A stretch of DNA of 64,000 bases from Actinomyces sp. Marseille-P3109 (GCF_900323545.1 NZ_OOHN01000008.1:2496460-2560459), one strand, 5' to 3'; shown: positions 38,984-48,479, counted from the first letter of the stretch. The notes: generated by a model from the letters alone, not told the origin. Translations and numbers: made by a program.

Positions 38984-40468
38984 CCAGACCGCCAGGTCCT
39001 CCATCTCCTCGAGCTCCTTGCCCTTGGTCTCGGGCACCCGGAAGAAGACGAAGATGAGGGACAGCAGAGCGAAGAAGGCGTAGAAGCCGTAGGCGAAGGT
39101 CAGGCTGATGCTGGAGAAGCTCGGGAAGGTGGTGGAGATGAAGAAGTTCGCCACCCACTGGGCGGCGGCCGCCACCGCCAGCGCCCCGGCACGGATCCGG
39201 TTGGGGAACATCTCGCCCAGCAGCACCCACACGAGCGGCCCCCAGGTCGCCCCGAAGGCCACGACGAACAGGTTGGCCGCCACCAGCGCGATCGGTGACC
39301 ATGGCGCCTCCAGGGTCACCTCGCCACCGCTGACATTGGCGAAGGAGAAGGCCAGCGCCATGAGCCCCAGGGAGACGGTCATGAAGAACGAGCCGGCCAG
39401 CAGCATGGGCCGGCGTCCCACCTTGTCCACCAGGAGGATCGCCAGGATCGTCACCAGGATGTTAGTCACCGACGTGATGACCGTGATGGTCAGGGCGTCG
39501 GACTCCTCGAAGCCCACGGTGCGCCACAACGTCGTCGAGTAGTAGAAGATGACGTTGATGCCCACGAACTGCTGGAAGACGGACAGCAGGATGCCCACCC
39601 ACACGATCGGCTTGAGACCCAGCGCCGACCCGCGCAGGTCGGACAGGGACTCGCGCTTCTCAGAGTCGATGGTGGAGCGGATCTCCTCGATCTTGAGGTT
39701 GACGTTGACGATGCCGGTGAAGTCGTAGAGCACCTGGGAGGCCTTGTCGTAGTTGCCGCGCGCCACGAGGAAGCGCGGGGACTCCGGCAGCCGGAAGGCG
39801 AAGAGCCCGTAGACCAGGGCGGGCAGGGCCTCGGCGATGAACATCCACCGCCAGGCCTCCATCCCCAGCCACAGCTCCTTGGCGGCCCCACCCGCCTGTC
39901 CGGAGAACCAGGCGTCGGCCAGCAGAGAGGAGAAGATGCCGACGACGATGGCCAGCTGCTGGAGGGAGCCCAGGCGACCGCGCACACTCGCCGGGGAGAC
40001 CTCGGCGATGTATGCCGGGGCGATGACGGAGGCCGCCCCCACGCCCAGGCCACCCACCACGCGCCACACGATGAAGTCGATGACACCGAAGGCCAGCCCC
40101 GAGCCGAGTGCGGAGGCAAGGAACATGACGGCGGCGATGAGCATAACGGGCACGCGGCCCAGCCGGTTGGAGACCGGCCCGGCGAACCAGGCACCCAGCG
40201 TGCAGCCGATGAGCGCCGAGGAGACGGAGAAGCCCTTGAGGGCATCGCTGAGGGCGAACTGGTCGGAGAGGGCGTCGACGGCGCCGTTGATGACGGCGGT
40301 GTCGAAGCCGAAGAGGAACCCACCCAGGGCCGCGGCCACGCAGATGCCAATGATCCGGGCGTTGATGCGGCTGACGGTCGAAGCCGGATCGTCCGAGGTC
40401 GGTGCCGGGGAGGAGGCGGCTGGTGTCCGGGAGGATGACGACTGTGATGACGAGGATGACTCTGCCAT
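38972..40468 (-). CDS. Sugar porter (MFS, GLUT/XylE-like), 3' end altered by IS
   Basis: A 498-residue twelve-helix sugar porter. Motifs: GGFLFGFDTAVINGAVDAL (helix 1), SNRLGRVPVM, PAYIAEVSPASVRGRLGSLQ, RFLPESPRFL-type FRLPESPRFLVARG, FQQFVGINVIFYYS (helix 7), VDKVGRRPML and FRVPETKGKELEEME. An N-terminal Ser/Pro-rich stretch of about 30 residues is unusual. The final residues WPDS and the TGA lie inside the end of the decayed IS1634-type element, so the original C-terminus was lost and replaced. The core and PETKG signature are complete, so it may still work. AGGAAAC precedes the ATG. Confidence 0.92.
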   Translation of the reverse strand: MAESSSSSQSSSSRTPAASSPAPTSDDPASTVSRINARIIGICVAAALGGFLFGFDTAVINGAVDALSDQFALSDALKGFSVSSALIGCTLGAWFAGPVSNRLGRVPVMLIAAVMFLASALGSGLAFGVIDFIVWRVVGGLGVGAASVIAPAYIAEVSPASVRGRLGSLQQLAIVVGIFSSLLADAWFSGQAGGAAKELWLGMEAWRWMFIAEALPALVYGLFAFRLPESPRFLVARGNYDKASQVLYDFTGIVNVNLKIEEIRSTIDSEKRESLSDLRGSALGLKPIVWVGILLSVFQQFVGINVIFYYSTTLWRTVGFEESDALTITVITSVTNILVTILAILLVDKVGRRPMLLAGSFFMTVSLGLMALAFSFANVSGGEVTLEAPWSPIALVAANLFVVAFGATWGPLVWVLLGEMFPNRIRAGALAVAAAAQWVANFFISTTFPSFSSISLTFAYGFYAFFALLSLIFVFFRVPETKGKELEEMEDLAVWPDS

Positions 40469-40834
40469 GGTGTGTTTCCTGACGTCGGAAGAGTCGCACA
40501 CGGCACTCGCTTCGTGCCGTGCGGCATGGCGGACCCCCTCAGGCTACGACCGTGCCCGGTGCCACAGTGGCTATTTCGTCATCCTCTTCCCCGCCCTCGC
40601 CTCCGCCCCGGTTCGACGGCGCCCGGCCAGGACCCAAGTCCTTGACGTTCAGTCGATTGATTCGAGTGGCGGGAGTCTCCGCTCGAACCGGACCCGTTAC
40701 CGGCGCCGGCCTACGGTGAAGGCGTCCGGCTCATGTCACGGCTTGCCGACGACGACGCCCCCGAGCGCACCCCGTCGTAGGACTGGGCGTGCTCGGGGGC
40801 GTGTCCCCGGATGGGTGAGGGCTGGCAACCAGCC
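40469..40834. other. Intergenic region between adhesin and sugar porter
   Basis: No gene seen. It holds a terminator-like hairpin (40755-40802) after the adhesin gene and, presumably, the sugar porter promoter. Confidence 0.5.
40755..40802 (-). terminator. Terminator-like hairpin after the surface adhesin gene
   Basis: ACGCCCCCGAGC (40755-40766) pairs perfectly with GCTCGGGGGCGT (40791-40802). It lies 33 bp beyond the adhesin stop. There is no T-run. Confidence 0.5.
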
Positions 40835-43468
40835 TCAGGCGCGGCGGCGGCTCACCAGCAGGGCACCTCCCATGACGGCGAATACGGCGACCGCCAACGG
40901 CAGACCGATCCTGACACCGGTGCTGGCCAGCGGGTTCCCGGAGGGATCGCTGGGAGCCCCGGGCGTCGGGTCCGGCACCGGCGGGTCACTGGGCCCGGCC
41001 TGCGGGGGCTCGTTCGGCGAGGAGGGGTCGCCAGGTGTGGCGGGGTCGCTCGGGTCCGGGGTATTGCTCGGATCCGGGGACGGCGACTCGCTGGGCACCG
41101 GCGTCGAGGACTCGCTCGGGTCCGGGGACGGCGACTCGCTGGGCGCCGGCGTCGGGGACTCGCTCGGGTCCGGGGTCCCACCAGGCGTCGGGGACTCGCT
41201 CGCCGACGGCGAAGGCGACTCACTGGGGGACGGCGAAGAGCTCGGCGAGGGCGCCGGCGTCGAGGACTCGCTGGGAGTCGACGAGGCGCTCGGCGACGGC
41301 GAGGGGGACTCGCTCGCCGATGGAGACGGTGAGGGCGTTGCCTTGGGCGTGTAGGTGTTGGTGAAGGTCGTGGCCACCACCTGGTTCTTCTCACCGATGG
41401 TCACCTCCTGGGAGGCGGGTGCCTCCAGGGTGTGCCCCTCGATCTGGGCGGCCTGCGCGTCCTCCGTGATGGTGCACTTGGTGCCCACGGGCAGCTGGGG
41501 GCCGGAGACCGCGGCGCCGTCGGCCTTGACCTTCAGCGTGTCCTTGGCGTTGTTGTCGCAGGTGTAGGAGAAGGTGAACTCCTTGTCCCCCACCTCAGCG
41601 CCGGTGACGCTTTTGGTCACCGAGAAGGTACCCATGTCGCGGGCGTAGGTGTTGGTCATCGTCACCTGGGCCGTCTGGTCCTTGGCGATCGTCACGGTCT
41701 GCGCATCCGGGGCGGTCAGGGTGTAGCCGCCCTGAGCCGCCTTGGCGCCGTTCTCGGTCACGGTGCAGGTTGAACCGGCCTTGATCTTCTTGGACTTCTC
41801 CGAGGTCGCCGCCCCGGTCACTGTCAGAGTCCCCTCGGTGCCGTCGGTGCAGGTGTAGGAGAACTCGAAGGTCGAGCCACTGAAGTCACCGTCGCCGGCC
41901 AGGGCCTTGGTGACCGTGAAGTCACCCTCCTCCACGGCAACTGGGTCAGCGGCGTTGCGCAACTTCACGGCCGTGGACTTCTGGTTCTCGATGGTCAGGG
42001 TGGAGGTGGCCTCGTCCCCCACCATGAAGACCGGGGTGCCCCAGACGACGCCGGCAGGATTGGTCGAGGCCGTCGTCGTGTCCTCGCTCAGAGTCAGCAC
42101 CGTCCCAGCCGGGAAGGTGCCGTTATACACGGCCTTCTCACCGACGGTGACAGTCATCGATGTGTCTCCACCGGTACGGTCCTGGTTGACGGTCCCCGGA
42201 GCCGTCCACCCCGGATAGGTGTCGGTGGTGGCGCCGCCGGGCAGGGTGTATTTGATGTTGACGTTGAAGGTGGTGCCGGCCGGCACCTTGGCAGTCTCGG
42301 TCCCGGTGAGGAGCTTGGTGACATCCAGTCCACCGAATCCTGGCTGCAGGTTGACGTCAATGGTGAAGGACTTGGAGTAGTACACCGAGTAGAAGTGCTC
42401 CAGATCGCTCCCTACCACGGAGACCTTGTTCGTGTACTCCACGCCGGCCTGGATGACGCCGTCGGCCGTTGACGGGGTGGAGGTGTAGTAGAGGAAGTAG
42501 TTGGTCTGCGGCGCGAAGGGACCGGTCACGGTGATGGTGGCGGTGCTGCCCTGGACGGTGACATCGAGGTCGAAGTCGCCCTGACTGGTGTCCTGGTCGG
42601 CGCCGCTGGCATCCGTGACCTGACCGTAGAGGCGGTTCCGCCCTTGAGCGTTTCCGATCTTCAGCTTCCACTCGCTCTTAGCCGGAACGTAGGCCTGCCC
42701 AGGACCGAGCTGGTCGGAGAAGGTGATGGTCGATCGGGTCTTGCCGTCCACGACCAGCGACCCGCCCTTGTTCTCAAGGGACTCCTTGACCTGGTCAGGC
42801 CCGAAGGTCACCACCCAGTCCACCTTCTTGGAGGTGCTGGTGACATCGGAGCCCCACTTGCTCATCCACTGCGGCTTATATTCAAGTCCGACATTGTCAG
42901 CAATCTTGCCGCCGGGCACGGGCACCTCGATCTGCTTGCCGTTGGCATCGATCATCACGTTGGCCGAGTCAATGGCCGCGGAAGCCCGCACCAGGGCCGT
43001 TCCGTTGCCCTGCAGGCCGGTGAAGCCCTGGCCAAGGATGGTGTCGAGAGTGCTGTTGAAGGTGCAGGTGATGGTGCGGTCGTCCATCACGCACTCACCA
43101 ATGGTGCGATCCGCGCCCTGGTGGGAGACCTTCATCGGCTCCGAGAGGTGCTCCCGGTTGCGGAGCTGCTCGGGCAGCTGGATCTGGAAGGAGTCGCCAC
43201 TCTTGGCGTTGGCGTTGCGGGCATCCCAGGCGAACTTCAGCTTGAGGATCTCATCGACCTTGACCGAGGTGTTGTCCGGTTCCTCGACGCCGTTGGCGCT
43301 GGAGGCCACGAGCGACAGGCCGGAGACGGCGATCGACGGATTGTTGGCGGCTCGGGCCTGCGTGGGCAGGACCGCCAGGAGCGTGGCGACGAGCGCGACA
43401 AGTGCGACAAGAGCACCCGCCGCACGCGCAGGAGTGCCATGCACCCTGGGAATAGGGATGGAGGACAC
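40835..43468 (-). CDS. LAxTG-anchored surface adhesin with Ig-like and DUF5979-type repeats
   Basis: An 877-residue secreted wall protein. A signal peptide (AAGALVALVALVATLLAVLP, cut near TQARAANN) leads into two Ig-like adhesin folds (about 45-345), then three related domains: GGLDVTKLLTGTETAKV, DFTVTKALAGDGDFSGSTFE and GTFSVTKSVTGAEVGDKEF; the last two contain CTDGTEGTLTV- and SCTVTEN-like text typical of DUF5979/Cna_B-type stalk domains with paired Cys. A Ser/Pro/Glu-rich stalk with 16-residue repeats precedes LASTG, a hydrophobic helix and SRRRA. LAxTG is the class E sortase type. GTG 43468 is used because AAAGG lies 6-7 bases before it; a TTG two codons earlier abuts the site. Host-ligand binding is likely but not identified. 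Confidence 0.88.
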   Translation of the reverse strand: MSSIPIPRVHGTPARAAGALVALVALVATLLAVLPTQARAANNPSIAVSGLSLVASSANGVEEPDNTSVKVDEILKLKFAWDARNANAKSGDSFQIQLPEQLRNREHLSEPMKVSHQGADRTIGECVMDDRTITCTFNSTLDTILGQGFTGLQGNGTALVRASAAIDSANVMIDANGKQIEVPVPGGKIADNVGLEYKPQWMSKWGSDVTSTSKKVDWVVTFGPDQVKESLENKGGSLVVDGKTRSTITFSDQLGPGQAYVPAKSEWKLKIGNAQGRNRLYGQVTDASGADQDTSQGDFDLDVTVQGSTATITVTGPFAPQTNYFLYYTSTPSTADGVIQAGVEYTNKVSVVGSDLEHFYSVYYSKSFTIDVNLQPGFGGLDVTKLLTGTETAKVPAGTTFNVNIKYTLPGGATTDTYPGWTAPGTVNQDRTGGDTSMTVTVGEKAVYNGTFPAGTVLTLSEDTTTASTNPAGVVWGTPVFMVGDEATSTLTIENQKSTAVKLRNAADPVAVEEGDFTVTKALAGDGDFSGSTFEFSYTCTDGTEGTLTVTGAATSEKSKKIKAGSTCTVTENGAKAAQGGYTLTAPDAQTVTIAKDQTAQVTMTNTYARDMGTFSVTKSVTGAEVGDKEFTFSYTCDNNAKDTLKVKADGAAVSGPQLPVGTKCTITEDAQAAQIEGHTLEAPASQEVTIGEKNQVVATTFTNTYTPKATPSPSPSASESPSPSPSASSTPSESSTPAPSPSSSPSPSESPSPSASESPTPGGTPDPSESPTPAPSESPSPDPSESSTPVPSESPSPDPSNTPDPSDPATPGDPSSPNEPPQAGPSDPPVPDPTPGAPSDPSGNPLASTGVRIGLPLAVAVFAVMGGALLVSRRRA
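41040..41345. repeat. Tandem 48-bp repeats coding the Ser/Pro stalk of the adhesin
   Basis: The block beginning TCCGGGGACGGCGACTCGCT recurs at 41073 and 41121 (48-bp period, 16 codons), with degenerate copies on both sides. It encodes PSESPSPDPSES-type units. Copy number is prone to change by slippage or recombination, which would vary stalk length. Confidence 0.75.
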
Positions 43469-43474
43469 GGGCAA

Positions 43475-43850
43475 CCTTTCGGAAGATTTCTGAGATTTAC
43501 CTGATGACCGACTGAACCTAACGTCGACAGCAGGCGCTCTCCAATGGCGCGGATCTCATCCGCAGTCACGAATCGGCGTCCGTTAGGTCTCCGACCTGCA
43601 TGAACGTGCCACCGCAGCCGGCCCGCTAATCGCCATCACGGGCCCGAGCTCACCCAGTTCCCGCCACCCCCTCGGCACCAGGTTCACCGACACTCGGCTC
43701 CGCTGACTTGCGGCTGCCCGCCCCCTCTGAGGAACGCCTTTTTTCCTACGACGTCACTTCTGGTCCCGGCACGCGATCTCCAAGGCATCACAATGGATAC
43801 AAACGTCGCATCCACCGCTCAGTCAGGTAGTTGACTGAGATAATAGTTCC
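43475..43850. other. Divergent intergenic region, adhesin / P-loop kinase
   Basis: No gene supported in 376 bp. It should contain both promoters; the one clear signal is the palindrome at 43818-43839. Confidence 0.4.
43818..43839. promoter_or_regulatory. Perfect 22-bp operator-like palindrome before the kinase gene
   Basis: CTCAGTCA-GGTAGT-TGACTGAG has perfect 8-bp arms and ends 11 bases before the kinase ATG. GATAAT at 43839-43844 would be a -10 placing transcription start on the ATG at 43851 (leaderless), with the palindrome between -10 and -35, the position for a repressor. No cognate regulator is adjacent. Confidence 0.55.
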
Positions 43851-44558
43851 ATGAGCCCCACGGTTCGGGTGGGCGAGATCGCCACCCTTGTCAGCAACCT
43901 CGTCGATCAGCTCACGCAGCGGTTGGCGGCCGACGACGCACCCGCACGCCTCGTCGTCGGGCTCGTCGGGGCTCCCGGCTCGGGCAAGTCAACGATTGCC
44001 GAGCAGCTGGAGGCCGGACTCGAAGCAGCTGGCATCTTCGCCGGCCTCGTCCCCATGGACGGCTTCCACCTGTCCGACGCCGTCCTCAACGAGCTGGGGA
44101 GCCACGACCGCAAGGGCGCACCGGACACCTTCGACGTCGAGGGCTACCTGGCGACCCTGGACCGGGTGCGGGCCGACGGCGCCAAGCAGGTCCTCGTCCC
44201 GGTCTACCGGCGAGACCTGCACGAGCCGGTGGCGGCCGGGCGCATCGTGACCGGGCCGGGCGCCGTCATCACCGAGGGCAACTACCTGGCCCTTGAGACA
44301 CGCGGCTGGGGCGCGGTGCGTGAACGGATCGACCTGCTCATCCACATCGACGTACCCGAGGAGGTGCTCGTTCCCCGGCTCATCAACCGGCACGAGGACT
44401 TCGGCAAGAACGCGCTCGACGCCGGCCACTGGGTGCGCACGGTGGACCTGCCCAACGCCCGCCTCATCGCCACGAGCGTCCACCGCTGCGACGAGGTGTG
44501 GCGCGAGCCCGAGGATGAGTCCAGCTCCGACGACAGCGCTGACGACGAGCTCGAGTAG
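43851..44558 (+). CDS. P-loop nucleoside/nucleotide kinase family protein (uridine-kinase-like)
   Basis: A 235-residue kinase. Walker A is GLVGAPGSGKSTIAEQL (about 38-54), followed by VPMDGFHLSDAVLNEL, the D-G-F-H motif common to uridine kinase, pantothenate kinase and phosphoribulokinase relatives. Downstream are APDTFDVEGYLATLDRVR, VPVYRRDLHEPV and VITEGNYLALET. The shorter C-terminus and lack of a panK signature suggest the poorly defined sugar/nucleoside kinase branch often annotated as a fructose-transport-associated kinase. The tail is very acidic (ESSSDDSADDELE). No ribosome site precedes the ATG, consistent with leaderless translation. Confidence 0.8.
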   Translation: MSPTVRVGEIATLVSNLVDQLTQRLAADDAPARLVVGLVGAPGSGKSTIAEQLEAGLEAAGIFAGLVPMDGFHLSDAVLNELGSHDRKGAPDTFDVEGYLATLDRVRADGAKQVLVPVYRRDLHEPVAAGRIVTGPGAVITEGNYLALETRGWGAVRERIDLLIHIDVPEEVLVPRLINRHEDFGKNALDAGHWVRTVDLPNARLIATSVHRCDEVWREPEDESSSDDSADDELE

Positions 44559-44803
44559 CGCCTCGGCGGCCCGCACCGGCGTCCGCGCAGTGGCAACCTT
44601 CTGGCACGCGATCACCGGCTCCCTGCTGGCCATGCACTGGCGCCTGCGCGGATTCCCGACCGGGGAGGACCCGCACGCCACCGTACGCGAGCTGCGCCGG
44701 TGCACCCGTGTGGTCATGTGGGCCCGGCGCTTGCGCTGTTCCAGATACCGCCCGATCATCGGGTATGCTCAAACTGCTCAGGGCAGTAGCCCTGTGAAGT
44801 AGA

Positions 44804-44838
44804 CCCGGCAGCCTTCCGGACGGTGGGCGAGCCGGGTT
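44804..44838 (+). terminator. Rho-independent-type terminator candidate
   Basis: ACCCGGC (44804-44810) pairs with GCCGGGT (44832-44838), followed by TTT. A smaller GGGC/GCCC hairpin lies just before it (44782-44793). It could end the kinase transcript or a short RNA from this 400-bp gap. Confidence 0.4.
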
Positions 44839-44885
44839 TTGCGCATCATCGAAGCGGTTCGCACCGACAACTCCCCCATCCAGTG

Positions 44886-44931
44886 CGACGTCGGGGGCAG
44901 GAGGAGTCATACCCTCCTGCCCCCGACGTCG
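44886..44931. terminator. Perfect 19-bp hairpin between convergent genes
   Basis: CGACGTCGGGGGCAGGAGG (44886-44904) is perfectly complementary to 44913-44931, with an 8-base loop. It lies 31 bp beyond the nrdE stop and between convergent genes, so it probably ends transcription from both sides, chiefly nrdHIE. The rest of 44559-44961 contains no supported gene. Confidence 0.65.
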
Positions 44932-44961
44932 ATCATTGGCGGGCAGCTGACGGCGGCCGTC

Positions 44962-47118
44962 TCACAGCATGCAGGAGACGCAGCCCTCGACCTCGGTGCC
45001 GATGAGGGCGGCCTGGCGCAGGCGGATGTAGTAGAGGGTCTTGATGCCCTTGCGCCACGCGTAGATCTGGGCGCGGTTGACGTCGCGGGTGGTGGCCGTG
45101 TCCGGGAAGAAGAGCGTGAGGCTCAGGCCCTGGTCCACGTGCTGCGTGGCCGCGGCGTAGGTGTCGATGATCTTCTCGGGGCCGATCTCGTAGGCGTCCT
45201 GGTAGTACTCGAGGTTGTCGTTCGTCATGAAGGGCGCCGGGTAGTAGACGCGGCCGATCTTGCCCTCCTTGCGGATCTCCACCTTGGCCACGATCGGGTG
45301 GATCGAGGAGGTGGAGTTGTTAATGTAGGAGATTGAGCCGGTGGGCGGAACCGCCTGCAGGTTGCGGTTGTACAGGCCGCCCTCCTTGATCTTGGCGGCC
45401 AGCTCGGCCCAGTCCTCACGCGTGGGCACGTGCACGCTGGAGGCCGCGAAGATCTCCTTCACCCGCTCGGTGACCGGCACGAAGTCCTGGGTCACGTACT
45501 TCTCGAAGAACTCGCCGCTGGCGTAGGTCGAGTCCTCGAAGCCCACGAAACTCTCCCCTCGCTCCACGGCCATCTCGTTCGACGCCGTCAGGGCGGCGAA
45601 CAGGACGCAGGCGAAGTAGACGTTGGTGAAGTCCAGGCCCTCCTCGGAACCGTAGTGGATGCGCTCGCGCGCCAGGAAGCCGTGGAGGTTCATCTGCCCC
45701 AGACCGATGGCGTGCGACTCGTGGTTGCCCCGGTCGATGGAGGGAACGCTGGGCAGGTGGGTCTGGTCGCTGACCGCGGTCAGGCCGCGCACGGCGGTGC
45801 GGATCGTGCGGGCGAAGTCCGGGGAGTCCATCGTCTTGGCGATGTTGAGGCTGCCCAGGTTGCAGGAGATGTCCTTGCCCACGTGAGCGTAGGTGAGGTC
45901 CTCGTTGAGCTCGCTGGGCTCGGAGACCTGGAGGATCTCGGAGCACAGGTTGGACATGACGACCTTGCCCTTGATGGGGTTGGCCCTGTTGACCGTGTCC
46001 TCGAACATGACGTACGGGTAGCCGGACTCGAACTGGATCTCCGCCAGGGTCTGGAAGAAGGTGCGGGCGTTGATCTTCTTCTTCTTGATGCGCCCGTCGT
46101 TCACCATCTCGCGGTACTTCTCGGTCACGTTGACGTCCGCGAAGGGCATGCCGTAGACGCGCTCGACGTCGTAGGGGCTGAAGAGGTACATGTCCTCGTT
46201 GTTGCGGGCCAGCTCGAAGGTGATGTCCGGGATGACGACGCCCAGTGAGAGGGTCTTGATGCGGATCTTCTCGTCGGCGTTCTCGCGCTTGGTGTCCAGG
46301 AACCGCATGATGTCGGGGTGGTGGGCGTGCAGGTACACGGCCCCGGCGCCCTGGCGGGCTCCCAGCTGGTTGGCGTAGGAGAAGGAGTCCTCCAGCAGCT
46401 TCATGACGGGGATGACGCCGCTGGACTGGTTCTCGATGCGCTTGATGGGGGCGCCCATCTCACGCAGGTTGCTCAGCAGCAGGGCCACTCCCCCGCCGCG
46501 CTTGGACAGCTGGAGGGCGGAGTTGATGCCGCGGGCGATCGACTCCATGTTGTCCTCGATGCGCACGAGGAAGCAGGAGACGGGCTCGCCGCGCTGGGCC
46601 TTGCCCTCGTTGAGGAAGGTGGGGGTGGCCGGCTGGAAGCGGCCGGACATCATCTCGTCGATGAGATCGAGGGCGAGCTGCTCGTCGCCGTCGGCCAGGG
46701 TGAGAGCCACCATGGTGACGCGGTCCTCGAAGCGCTCCAGGTAGCGCTTCCCGTCGAAGGTCTTGAGCGTGTAGGACGTGTAGTACTTGAAGGCGCCCAG
46801 GAAGGTCTCGAAGCGGAACTTGTGGGCGTAGGCGGCCTTGAAGGCGTCCTTGACGAACTCCGGGGAGTACTTGTCCAGGATGTGGCCCTCGTAGTAGCCC
46901 TCCTCGACCAGGTACTCGAGCTTCTCCTCCAGGTCGTGGAAGAACACCGTGTTCTGGTTGACGTGCTGGAGGAAGTACTGCCGGGCCGCCTCATGGTCGG
47001 CGTCGAACTGGATCCTGCCGTTCGCGTCGTAGAGATTCAGCTTCGCGTTGAGCGCGTGGTAGTCCAGATCCGGGGAGGACACGGTCTCTGATCCGGTGTC
47101 CGTCAGCGTGTCTGCCAA
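44962..47118 (-). CDS. nrdE: Class Ib ribonucleoside-diphosphate reductase alpha subunit NrdE
   Basis: The 718-residue catalytic subunit that reduces ribonucleoside diphosphates. Key regions: [20 protein letters not shown] (active-site Cys and substrate loop), [40 protein letters not shown] (second redox Cys, C-x-E radical region NLCSEI), and the C-terminal redox pair in [10 protein letters not shown], which receives electrons from NrdH. The conserved [10 protein letters not shown] and [10 protein letters not shown] also fit. It overlaps nrdI by 16 bp. The small subunit gene nrdF lies about 33 kb away, unlike the compact nrdHIEF operon of many bacteria. Confidence 0.97.
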   Translation of the reverse strand: MADTLTDTGSETVSSPDLDYHALNAKLNLYDANGRIQFDADHEAARQYFLQHVNQNTVFFHDLEEKLEYLVEEGYYEGHILDKYSPEFVKDAFKAAYAHKFRFETFLGAFKYYTSYTLKTFDGKRYLERFEDRVTMVALTLADGDEQLALDLIDEMMSGRFQPATPTFLNEGKAQRGEPVSCFLVRIEDNMESIARGINSALQLSKRGGGVALLLSNLREMGAPIKRIENQSSGVIPVMKLLEDSFSYANQLGARQGAGAVYLHAHHPDIMRFLDTKRENADEKIRIKTLSLGVVIPDITFELARNNEDMYLFSPYDVERVYGMPFADVNVTEKYREMVNDGRIKKKKINARTFFQTLAEIQFESGYPYVMFEDTVNRANPIKGKVVMSNLCSEILQVSEPSELNEDLTYAHVGKDISCNLGSLNIAKTMDSPDFARTIRTAVRGLTAVSDQTHLPSVPSIDRGNHESHAIGLGQMNLHGFLARERIHYGSEEGLDFTNVYFACVLFAALTASNEMAVERGESFVGFEDSTYASGEFFEKYVTQDFVPVTERVKEIFAASSVHVPTREDWAELAAKIKEGGLYNRNLQAVPPTGSISYINNSTSSIHPIVAKVEIRKEGKIGRVYYPAPFMTNDNLEYYQDAYEIGPEKIIDTYAAATQHVDQGLSLTLFFPDTATTRDVNRAQIYAWRKGIKTLYYIRLRQAALIGTEVEGCVSCML

Positions 47119-47513
47119 AAGTCTTCCAATCCTTCTTTGACGCGTGCGACGTCCGTGGGGGTGCCGAGCAGCTCGTAGCGGTACAGGAACGGCACCCCCA
47201 GCTTGCTGGCGATGATGTCACCCGCCAGGCAGTAGGCCTGGCCGAAGTTGGTGTTGCCCGAGGCGATGACGCCCCGGCACAGGGCCCGGTTGTCCGGGTT
47301 GTTGAGGAAGGCGATGACCTGCTTGGGCACCGCCCCCTTGACGGAGCCGCCGCCGTAGGTGGGCACGACCAGGACGTACTCCTCGTCCACCACCAGCGGC
47401 GGGTCCGTGCGCCGTAGGGGGATGCGCGCCGTCGGGAAGCCGAGCTTGCCCACGAATCGGTGCGTGTTCTCCGAGGTGGAGGAGAAGTAGACCAGAAGGG
47501 GCCTGCTGCTCAC
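47103..47513 (-). CDS. nrdI: Flavodoxin-like NrdI, class Ib RNR activator
   Basis: A 136-residue flavoprotein that supplies the oxidant for the dimanganese cofactor of NrdF. Features: [20 protein letters not shown] (FMN phosphate loop), [20 protein letters not shown] and [20 protein letters not shown], all characteristic of NrdI. The GTG at 47513 gives the family N-terminus (SSRPLLVYF); a longer open frame upstream is a shadow of nrdH. It lies between nrdH (16-bp gap) and nrdE (overlap). Confidence 0.93.
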   Translation of the reverse strand: MSSRPLLVYFSSTSENTHRFVGKLGFPTARIPLRRTDPPLVVDEEYVLVVPTYGGGSVKGAVPKQVIAFLNNPDNRALCRGVIASGNTNFGQAYCLAGDIIASKLGVPFLYRYELLGTPTDVARVKEGLEDFWQTR

Positions 47514-47529
47514 GGCGCGCCCCGCGGTC

Positions 47530-47775
47530 TCAGACCGCGACGGACTCGACGGCGAGCGCGAGGGTCTTGATCTTGTCCGGACGGAAGCCGGACCAGTGGT
47601 CCTCTCCGGCGACGACGACGGGAGCCTGGGCGTAGCCCAGCGACTTGACCTGCTCGAGGGCCTGAGCATCCAGGGAAATGTCCACCGTCTCGTAGGACAG
47701 GCCGGCCTTGTCCATGGCGCGGTAGGTGGCCGTGCACTGGACGCAGTTGGGCTTGCTGTAGATGGTGATCGCCAT
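47530..47775 (-). CDS. nrdH: Glutaredoxin-like NrdH-redoxin
   Basis: An 81-residue thioredoxin-fold electron donor to NrdE. The start [20 protein letters not shown] contains the redox motif C-V-Q-C (residues 11-14), and the C-terminal [11 protein letters not shown] is the W-S-G-F-R/Q-P-D signature of NrdH. GAGGAAG precedes the ATG. First gene of nrdHIE; a pair of probable NrdR boxes lies 120-167 bp upstream. Confidence 0.96.
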   Translation of the reverse strand: MAITIYSKPNCVQCTATYRAMDKAGLSYETVDISLDAQALEQVKSLGYAQAPVVVAGEDHWSGFRPDKIKTLALAVESVAV

Positions 47776-47894
47776 GGCCGTCTCTTCCTCAGGGTCCGGT
47801 GGCGGTGACTGCGGCCCGTCCCTGGGCAGGGACTGAGCCGGCAGCACCACACGCTTGTCATTCACGGGAGGCCAGAAGGGCCCCGCGGAGCAAG

Positions 47895-47910
47895 ACACTA
47901 CCCCTTGGGG
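47895..47910. promoter_or_regulatory. Probable NrdR box 1
   Basis: ACACTACCCCTTGGGG. Its reverse complement CCCCAAGGGGTAGTGT closely matches box 2 (47927-47942). The two 16-bp sites are separated by exactly 16 bp, the spacing NrdR uses to bind on one face of the helix. NrdR is the dATP/ATP-sensing repressor of RNR genes. Confidence 0.6.
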
Positions 47911-47926
47911 TAAGCCGGGTCCACCA

Positions 47927-47942
47927 CCCCAAGATGCTGTGT
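47927..47942. promoter_or_regulatory. Probable NrdR box 2
   Basis: CCCCAAGATGCTGTGT, in inverted orientation to box 1, sharing CCCCAAG...G...GTGT. See box 1 for spacing. Confidence 0.6.
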
Positions 47943-48479
47943 CTGACATGGTCCTGTGCACACCACCCCTCCCTTCTGTGGAAAACACTCACCGAGCTGT
48001 GGACGGCCAGTGGAGACGGCTGACAGCCACCTTGATGGTGACGCCGCACCCCGGCCCCACGATCCGCAGAACGATGGTCTTACACGGGTGTGACATCTAT
48101 TCAGAGCCCTTAGCCACAGGGAGGTTCGGTCGCCGTCGGCTATCTACCCCCACCCCTGGGGACGAAGAGGAGAAATTCACCCTCGGGCACGTGCACGCTC
48201 GGCGTGTCACCACTCCCAGCAAAACACCAGCCGACACTCAGGGTCGGGGATGGTTGAAAATGATTCTTCCGGACACCCGCCACCGGCAGCACCGCGCCTG
48301 AGGGCACAAGACACGCACGCGGACGCCCGCAAGGCGACGGACAGATGCGCTGAAAGTACGCAGTCTCACATCAGAAAGAGAGGCTTCTGCTCTAGAAATC
48401 TTCACAGGGGTCGATTTATCGTTATCGTTACGGATTTGTAATATTCCGGTTCCCAACCCACCTCCCCTAAGGACTCCAC

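Larger units (their letters stand above)
47776..48479. other. Divergent intergenic region, nrdHIE / DUF4956 module
   Basis: A 704-bp gap without a supported gene. Contains the NrdR box pair near nrdH. Close to the DUF4956 start is an AT-richer patch (48415-48450) with TTATCG repeated as TTATCGTTATCGTTACGG, probably the promoter region of that operon. Confidence 0.5.

Noticed and set aside
41040..41345. Regular repeats considered as a CRISPR array
   Set aside because: They are in-frame 48-bp coding repeats of a Ser/Pro stalk with no unique spacers and no cas genes.
44293..44802. 169-residue plus-strand frame after the kinase
   Set aside because: A shadow of the kinase gene that runs into structured intergenic DNA.
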